A DNA stretch of 64,000 bases, from positions 225,313 to 289,312 of the forward strand of contig NW_001798975.1 in assembly GCF_000165425.1 (NCBI RefSeq), written 5' to 3'. The stretch is from Paramecium tetraurelia. Lineage: Eukaryota > Ciliophora > Oligohymenophorea > Peniculida > Parameciidae. Below are positions 58,310 through 64,000 of the stretch, piece by piece; position 1 is the first letter of the stretch; every line of letters starts with the position of its first letter. Under the pieces are notes generated by a model. That model worked only from the letters and a program-made list of their open reading frames with translations, was not told where the DNA came from and ran no database searches. A program made the translations under genes and the position numbers.

Positions 58310-61300
58310 TCAATTTGTCCATGAAAAAACTTCCGATTGATTTTCAAAAATAAAGCAACCTTTAGATTAAAATAAAGATCTTAAATCATAACCTTAAGAA
58401 TTAACAAATTCTCCTTTTAAGATTACAGCACCTTTAGCTTCCAATTGAGGATTTGGAGATAGAACTAATTTTGAAATTTAAGCTAAATATTAAATAATTA
58501 AAATGAATACAATTTTGTAAACAAAAATTATAGTATGATTAAATGTTAAATTCTGCTTGCTAATCTTTCTAAAGATTATTCTGAATATTTTATCCAGTTT
58601 GGATATTCCACAAGCGAATAGAGTGATCATTACTACCAGATGCCAATGTCGTACCATCAAGTGAGAAACAGACTGAGAGAATTCCATTAGTATGGCCATT
58701 AAATTTTACTTTTTAACATCCTGTCCTAACATCCCACAATCTTATAGAGTTATCCGCGCTACCCGACGCTAATTTAGTACCATCAGGAAAGTAACAGACT
58801 GACATAACATAATTAATATGACCACCTAAGCGATCTTTTAATTATCCTGTCCTAACATCCCACAAGCAGATAGACTTATCATGACTACCAGATGCTAATT
58901 CGGTACCATCAGGAGAGAAGCAGACTGACATAACATAATTAGAATGACCTTTTAATTTGGCTTTTTATTATCCTGTCTTAACATCCCATAAAAGGATAGA
59001 CCAATCTGCACTACCAGATGCTAATGTAGTATCATCAGGAGAGAAGTTGACTGACATAACTGCACCACTATGACCCTCTAATTTGATTTTCTATTATCCC
59101 CTCTTAACATCCCATAAACGAATAGATTTATCATAACTCCCAGATGCTAATGTACAACCAGAATTAGAGAAACAAACTGAACAAATAGCTTTAGTATGAC
59201 CATCTAATTTGGCTGTTTATTATTCTGTCTAAATATCATATAATCGGATAGACTTATCATCACTACCGGAGGCTATTGTATGTCCATTAGGGGAGAAACA
59301 GACTGTACATACATCATTAGTATGGTTCTTAAATTTGACTTTTTAATCTCCTGTATTAACATCCCATAAGCATATAGATCGATCATCACTACCCGAGGCT
59401 AACAGAGTACCATCAGGTGAGAAGCAGATAGTATTAACATTATCGCTATGACCATCTAATTTGACTGATTAAAATTCATTCTTAACCTCGTAAAAACGAA
59501 TAGAGCCATCTAAACTACCAGATGCCAACGTAGTACTATCAGGAGAAAAACAGACTGATTTTACAGAATTAGTATGACCATCTAATTTTGCGACTTTTTC
59601 AAGTGTCTTAGTATTCAATAAATGTATAGAGTTATCTGAACTACCAGTTGCTAAAATTCTTCCGTTAGGAGAGAAGGAGATGAATTTGAAACCACTGTAA
59701 CTTCGTAAGAAAATTTTTTATCCTCGTTTAGCTTCCCACATACCTATAGAATGATCCTTGCTAACGGATGCTAATTTAGTACCATCAGGAGAGAAACAGA
59801 CAGACTATATGGAACTAGCATGATCTTCTAATTTTGCTTTTAAATATCCCATCTTAAAATCCCATAAACGGATAGACTTATCTCCACTACCAGATGCTAA
59901 TGTAATGCCATCAATAGAGAAACAAACTGACTTGACCGAATTAGCATGACCATCTAATTTGAATTTTCTATTTCCGGTCTTAACATCCCATATATGGATT
60001 GACTTGTCCTTGCTCCCAGATGCTAATATAGTACCATCATAAGATAAACAGACTGATTTGACAGAATTAGTATGACCCTCTAATTTGGCTATTTAATTTC
60101 CTGCCTTAACATCCCAAATACGAATCGAACAGTCCTTACTACCAGATGCTAATGTAATACCATCAGGAGAGAAACAAACAGACTTGACAGAATTCGTATG
60201 ACCGTTTAATTTTTTTTTTAAAGATCCTGAATTAACATCCCATATACAGATAGACTTGTCCTTGCTACCAGAAGCTAATGTAATACCATCATGAGAGAAG
60301 CAGATAGATTAAACAGCATCACTATGACCCTCTTATTTGGTTGTATATTATGTCATCATGACATCCCATATACGAATACACTTATCCCTGCTACCTGATA
60401 CTAATGTTGTACCATCAGGAGAGAAGCTGATTGATTTGATAGAATTAGTATGACCATCTAATTTGGCTTTTTATAATCCTGCCTTAACATCCCATATACG
60501 GATTGACTTATCCTTGCTACCAGATGCTAACGTATTATTAGGAGAGAACCTGACTGACTAGACAGAATTGGTATGACCATCTAATTTAGCTTTTTAATAT
60601 CCTGTTTTAACATCCCATATCCGAATGGAACAATCCTTGCTGCCAGATGCTAGTGTAATACCATCGCGAGAGAAACTGACTGACTCTACAGAATCAGCAT
60701 GACCATCTAATTTGAATTTTTTATATCCTGTTCTAACATCCCATATATGGATAGACTTGTCCTTGCTTCCAGATGCTAATATAGTACCATCATAAGATAA
60801 ACAGACTGATTTGACAGAATTAGTATGACCCTTTAATTTGGCTTTTTATTTTCCTGCCTTAAAATCCCAAATACGAATCGAACAGTCCTTACCACCAGAT
60901 ACTAATGTAATACCATCAGGAGAGAAACAAACCGACTTGACAGAATTCATATGACCATCTAATTTGGTTTTTTAATATCCTGTCTAAACATCCCATATAC
61001 AGATAGAACCACGACTACAAGAAGCTAACGTAATCCCATCAGGAGAGAAACAAATAGATTTAACCAAATAACCATATAATTTGACTTTTTTTTCTCCTTT
61101 CTTTATATCCCAAATATAAACATATTCTAAATCACTAAATGCTAATGTTGTACCATCAGGAGAGAAACAGATAGAATGAATCCTTAATGGATCATCCAAT
61201 TTATTTAGTTCATCTATTCTTATATTCTTCCATTTACAATTGAGCAACAATGCTCCATTCAAGTTTATTCCTAGAATAATGACATTATCAAATTCAGACC

Positions 61301-61799
61301 CACTCAAGTCACATCTGAAAAAATTCGCACCACACAATGAAGTATTGTTAATTTTAATGTTTTCAAAACATTATCTCTTCAAATCAACCTTCATTTCAAC
61401 TAATAAATGAAGAGAATTTGATCCACTTTGAATGAATCTAATATCTATAGAAGTTAGATGTACTAAATATTTTAAGAATGCAATTATATTTTAGTCACAC
61501 AATATTTTTTCAATTAGATCATGTTTTTTTTTAATATTAACGTCTGAGTAGTAATTTTTGTTATTGAAATCATGATTTTTAATTTTATACATTATTTTAA
61601 TAAGACACTTAATATCCTTATTGAACTTCTCTTTGTTATACTTTTACTTTAAACCTTCAAGTAGATTGTGCTTTGCCCAGTTTTCATCTTTTGATAAAAA
61701 GCTTAAAGAATCTGAAATATTTTCTTTTTTAAGAATTTTAATGATTAGCTCGAAGCTTGAGTTATTAATATCTTTTGAAGAAGAATAAAACTTCAAACA
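58310..61799 (-). CDS. WD40-array protein with pentapeptide-like N-terminal region (5' part beyond assembly gap)
   Basis: The N-terminal side ([34 protein letters not shown]) leads to a pentapeptide-like block ([28 protein letters not shown]). Then come 21 WD40 repeats of 42 residues, e.g. [36 protein letters not shown] 28-nt intron (58483-58510) precedes a C-terminal exon, [20 protein letters not shown]. This head-array-tail layout recurs in Paramecium WD40 families. Such arrays form stacked beta-propellers used as scaffolds; no effector enzyme is seen. The 5' end continues past the N gap. Confidence 0.85.
58590..61180 (-). repeat. Tandem 126-bp repeat, 21 units
   Basis: The plus-strand phrase ACCATCAGGAGAGAAACAGACT, or close variants, recurs every 126 bp from about 58656 to 61161. 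One spacing (60418-60541) is 123 bp because a codon is missing. Units differ by scattered substitutions, not indels, so the array stays in frame. The unit encodes one WD40 blade. Confidence 0.9.
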
Positions 61800-61801
61800 N
61801 N
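61800..61801. other. Two-base N gap
   Basis: Two undetermined bases interrupt the 5' part of the WD40 gene. The true gap size may not be two. Confidence 0.95.
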
Positions 61802-62090
61802 ACTGGCCTTCTTCTTGCAGATGTTTTTTTTTAGCACACTAAATTATTCGGAATTTCTTTTTTTTTTTCAGCTTATATTAATTGGTTAAAAAAGTATTCT
61901 ATCCACTAACTATGAACAGAAGAATTAATTTTCTTTACTTTTTAATAAGCAGCTTTGTTGGCTTTACTGAGTTTATCTTTATGATTCAGTAATCTCCTTT
62001 CAACTGGGAGAAAACATTTTTTGCTAGTTTTGAATAAAATTTTGTGTTTGTAATATAACTTTTAGTTTTTAGTAAATTTCTAATTGTGGT
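61802..62090 (-). CDS. Probable N-terminal part of the WD40-array protein
   Basis: A minus frame reads KCFLPVERRLLNHKDKLSKA, KINSSVHSQWIEYFF and EIPNNLVCQ. It is basic and helical, and similar to the region preceding the pentapeptide block in this protein family. It ends at the N gap, so its phase with the rest cannot be checked. No convincing ATG was identified; the frame stays open to about 62100. Confidence 0.5.
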
Positions 62091-63974
62091 AAATTAGACA
62101 AAATATTAGTTCATAATTAAGAAATTATTTGACAACAGAAAATAGATGAGATTAAATTTGGAGAGATTTAATAATTAAGAAAAAAAAATTTATCGACAAC
62201 CTTGTTATGGTCCAGTCGGCTTTGATGGATATGCTAAACCTGAAGACTTACACAAAGGTTAAAAATGGTTTGGTATTATCTTACTTTTTTCTTTTCTTAA
62301 TTTTTTAAAAGGATTTATTGAAACATAGTGAAGACTTTTTGAAATGTGATAAATTTGTTTTTAACTACCTGCTTTATGTGAAGTCTAAAAATTCAATTGC
62401 GAATTCAGAAAATCTTCTATTCACAAATACAATTTTTTTTCTTAGCTAACTAGGAAAATTTGGTAAATGGTTTTGGATTAAGAATTATATAGTTCCAAAT
62501 TTATTGTGACTTTCTATTTTTCCCTTTCTTCATTACAATTGATAATCTATTTATCATCTCCACCTTGCACAAAATGTTTGTATTCTTAGTTACTGTTGAT
62601 TTAAACACTTTCTTATCCACAATTATAAAATTATTTTTTGGATTAAGAATGGATGAACATCTCCAAAATTCTAATAATTACTGTCGTTGCCAAGCTCTAG
62701 CGCCTAATCTAGTACTACAATTGATATTCCTGATGCCAAAGTTATGATCAAAAGACATTCTTAACTAACTATTATTAGCTGTGTAAAATTCTTATTCTAA
62801 CAAATTTGATATTTTTTCACTCCGTTATATATTATTTGTTTTACAAGAAAAAAAACTAGTGGATTGATACTAAAGCATTACATACCAAAATTCTCAAATA
62901 CGTGATAAATATGATTAACAATTGCTCTAAAGATTAGACATAAGAAAATTATCTGCATGAAAAAGATGATTTATAGGAGTCAGGAATGCAAAAGAGACAA
63001 ATAGTGCTATCAAAATTTGTTTAGGAAAATTTGAACATCGATTCCAAGTGTAAGTTGATGCTTAATTTCAATATATAATCCAGTACCATAAAATCACTTA
63101 GAAAATGAATCAAATTTACGCACAGTCCCTTTATTAAATTGTGATATACAATTTTAATTGTCGAGGGAATTAGATGACACAAAATCCCCACGTTGTTTTT
63201 GCTCAGCATTAGAAACTGAACTGCATCTATGTGCAAACACATTCAAAGTGATAATACAGATACTTGAATTAATAATTAAGTTGAAGTTGTGCAACAAAGC
63301 TAGTTTTAACTGATCATTGGTTAAAGGAGGTGTTCTTTTGTGTTAAAGTAAGACAATCATAATATAAGAAGTAGTAATCTGTATGAAATGTAGTAAAAAA
63401 CAGTAGTGCATATATTATAATTTTAATTATAAGAAAGTTATGCATTACTTACATAGGGTAGAAAAAAAGATTAATAAGCTATATGACTTAAGAAAAGAAT
63501 TGAAAATTGTTACACATCACTTAATGTTCATAAGATTCCTTAATTATAACCAACAGCAATTAATTGTAGACGCTTTTGTATTTCCAGTACATTTCTTAAG
63601 TAAAAAAGTTATACATACAAATAGTCAGTAGTTTTAGGTCAGTATTACGGTTTTCGACTAAAATTTGAAGGGCATCCACTATTCTTAGAATAATATATTA
63701 ACATGCAATGGACAGGTTAAATTCTACAATACAAACTAGAAGTTGCTGTATACTCAGAACGACACACCTAGAATAATGAAGTATATTAATTGAAAAAGCC
63801 TCAACTATATATGAATTTAGGCATCATGATGAGAACAGTTTATCTTACTCCCTTATCAAGATATTTTTGAGTAGCATATGCGTAAGATGTATTTTTAATT
63901 GATTGAACGTTGCACTTTGAAGAACATCAGAATCATAACAAGTCTTGCCATTGTTATACACAACTTCTATGCTG
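62091..63974. other. AT-rich stretch with only relic-like frames
   Basis: At 62145 a plus frame (MRLNLERFNNQEKKIYRQP, then GPVGFDGYAKPEDLHKG) looks like a first exon, but nothing coherent follows. Other open stretches are low-complexity and do not connect. I see no intact gene. Confidence 0.35.
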
Positions 63975-64000
63975 GCGTTCCTTCCGCGCCGTACTTGCAG
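63975..64000. other. GC-rich tail at window end
   Basis: The last ~26 bases (ending CCTTCCGCGCCGTACTTGCAG) are far more GC-rich than anything else in the window. They may begin a different element, or be adapter, chimeric or contaminant sequence at a contig edge. Confidence 0.4.

Noticed and set aside
58590-61180. Regular 126-bp repeats as a satellite or CRISPR-like array
   Set aside because: The repeats are in frame, encode WD40 blades and have no unique spacers.
1-64000. Hundreds of TAA/TAG stops suggesting wholesale pseudogenes
   Set aside because: They are Gln codons in this genetic code; conserved proteins such as PCNA and PABP require it.
1-64000. tRNA genes, rRNA, telomere repeats, transposase or recombinase genes
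   Set aside because: No cloverleaf with a proper TPsiC arm, no C4A2/C3A3-type repeats and no DDE or tyrosine-recombinase motifs were seen by eye; a dedicated scan could still find a tRNA.

Overview
The window is somatic-type nuclear DNA of a ciliate, almost certainly Paramecium. Three things seen in the sequence support this. It is very AT-rich. Genes stay open only if TAA and TAG are read as glutamine, with TGA as the sole stop. Coding exons are split by tiny introns of about 18-35 nt that mostly start GTA and end TAG. Splicing at these sites restores recognisable proteins frame-exactly in most genes, for example PCNA, poly(A)-binding protein, an ML-domain protein, dynein light chain LC8, a CDPK and a malectin-like protein. 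Which Paramecium species this is cannot be told from the sequence alone.

Layout. 1-1700: 3' part of a multi-pass membrane protein gene. 3.3-11 kb: a compact cluster with an unknown protein, a small TIM, an unknown protein, a Ser/Thr kinase, an unknown protein, a thioredoxin-TPR protein (CnoX/YbbN-like), a two-TM protein and a RING protein. 11.1-18.0 kb: one giant gene for a 2280-residue EF-hand plus triple EMAP-like WD40 protein. 18-20.75 kb: gene-poor, AT-rich. 20.75-25.8 kb: LC8, an ML-domain secreted protein, a decayed secreted-protein gene and a PABP. 25.9-33.7 kb: minus-strand run of LRR-ankyrin protein, p25-alpha-like protein, dual-specificity phosphatase and CDPK. 34.5-45.1 kb: EF-hand coiled-coil protein, malectin-like protein, mitochondrial uS17, PCNA and several unknown proteins. 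45.2-55.1 kb: mostly coiled-coil or Q-rich unknowns, a B-box-like protein, a damaged IFT46 gene and a cysteine-dioxygenase-like protein with a long N-terminal extension. 55-64 kb: a pseudogene, an ankyrin relic, a minus-strand gene with 21 near-identical 126-bp WD40 repeats interrupted by a 2-N gap, and about 1.9 kb without a clear gene.

Functionally this is a mixed housekeeping neighbourhood. There is a modest cilium/microtubule flavour (EML, LC8, IFT46-like, p25-like), calcium signalling (CDPK, EF-hand proteins), two mitochondrial components (small TIM, uS17m) and replication (PCNA). Genes are not in operons, but intergenic distances are often 4-100 bp. No rRNA, tRNA, telomere repeat, CRISPR array or transposase gene was recognised. 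I did not find a coherent undescribed multi-gene system. The most unusual items are the giant EML fusion, the homogenised WD40 array, the extended cysteine dioxygenase, stop-less 3n introns in PCNA, and a few genes broken by single-base frame changes.
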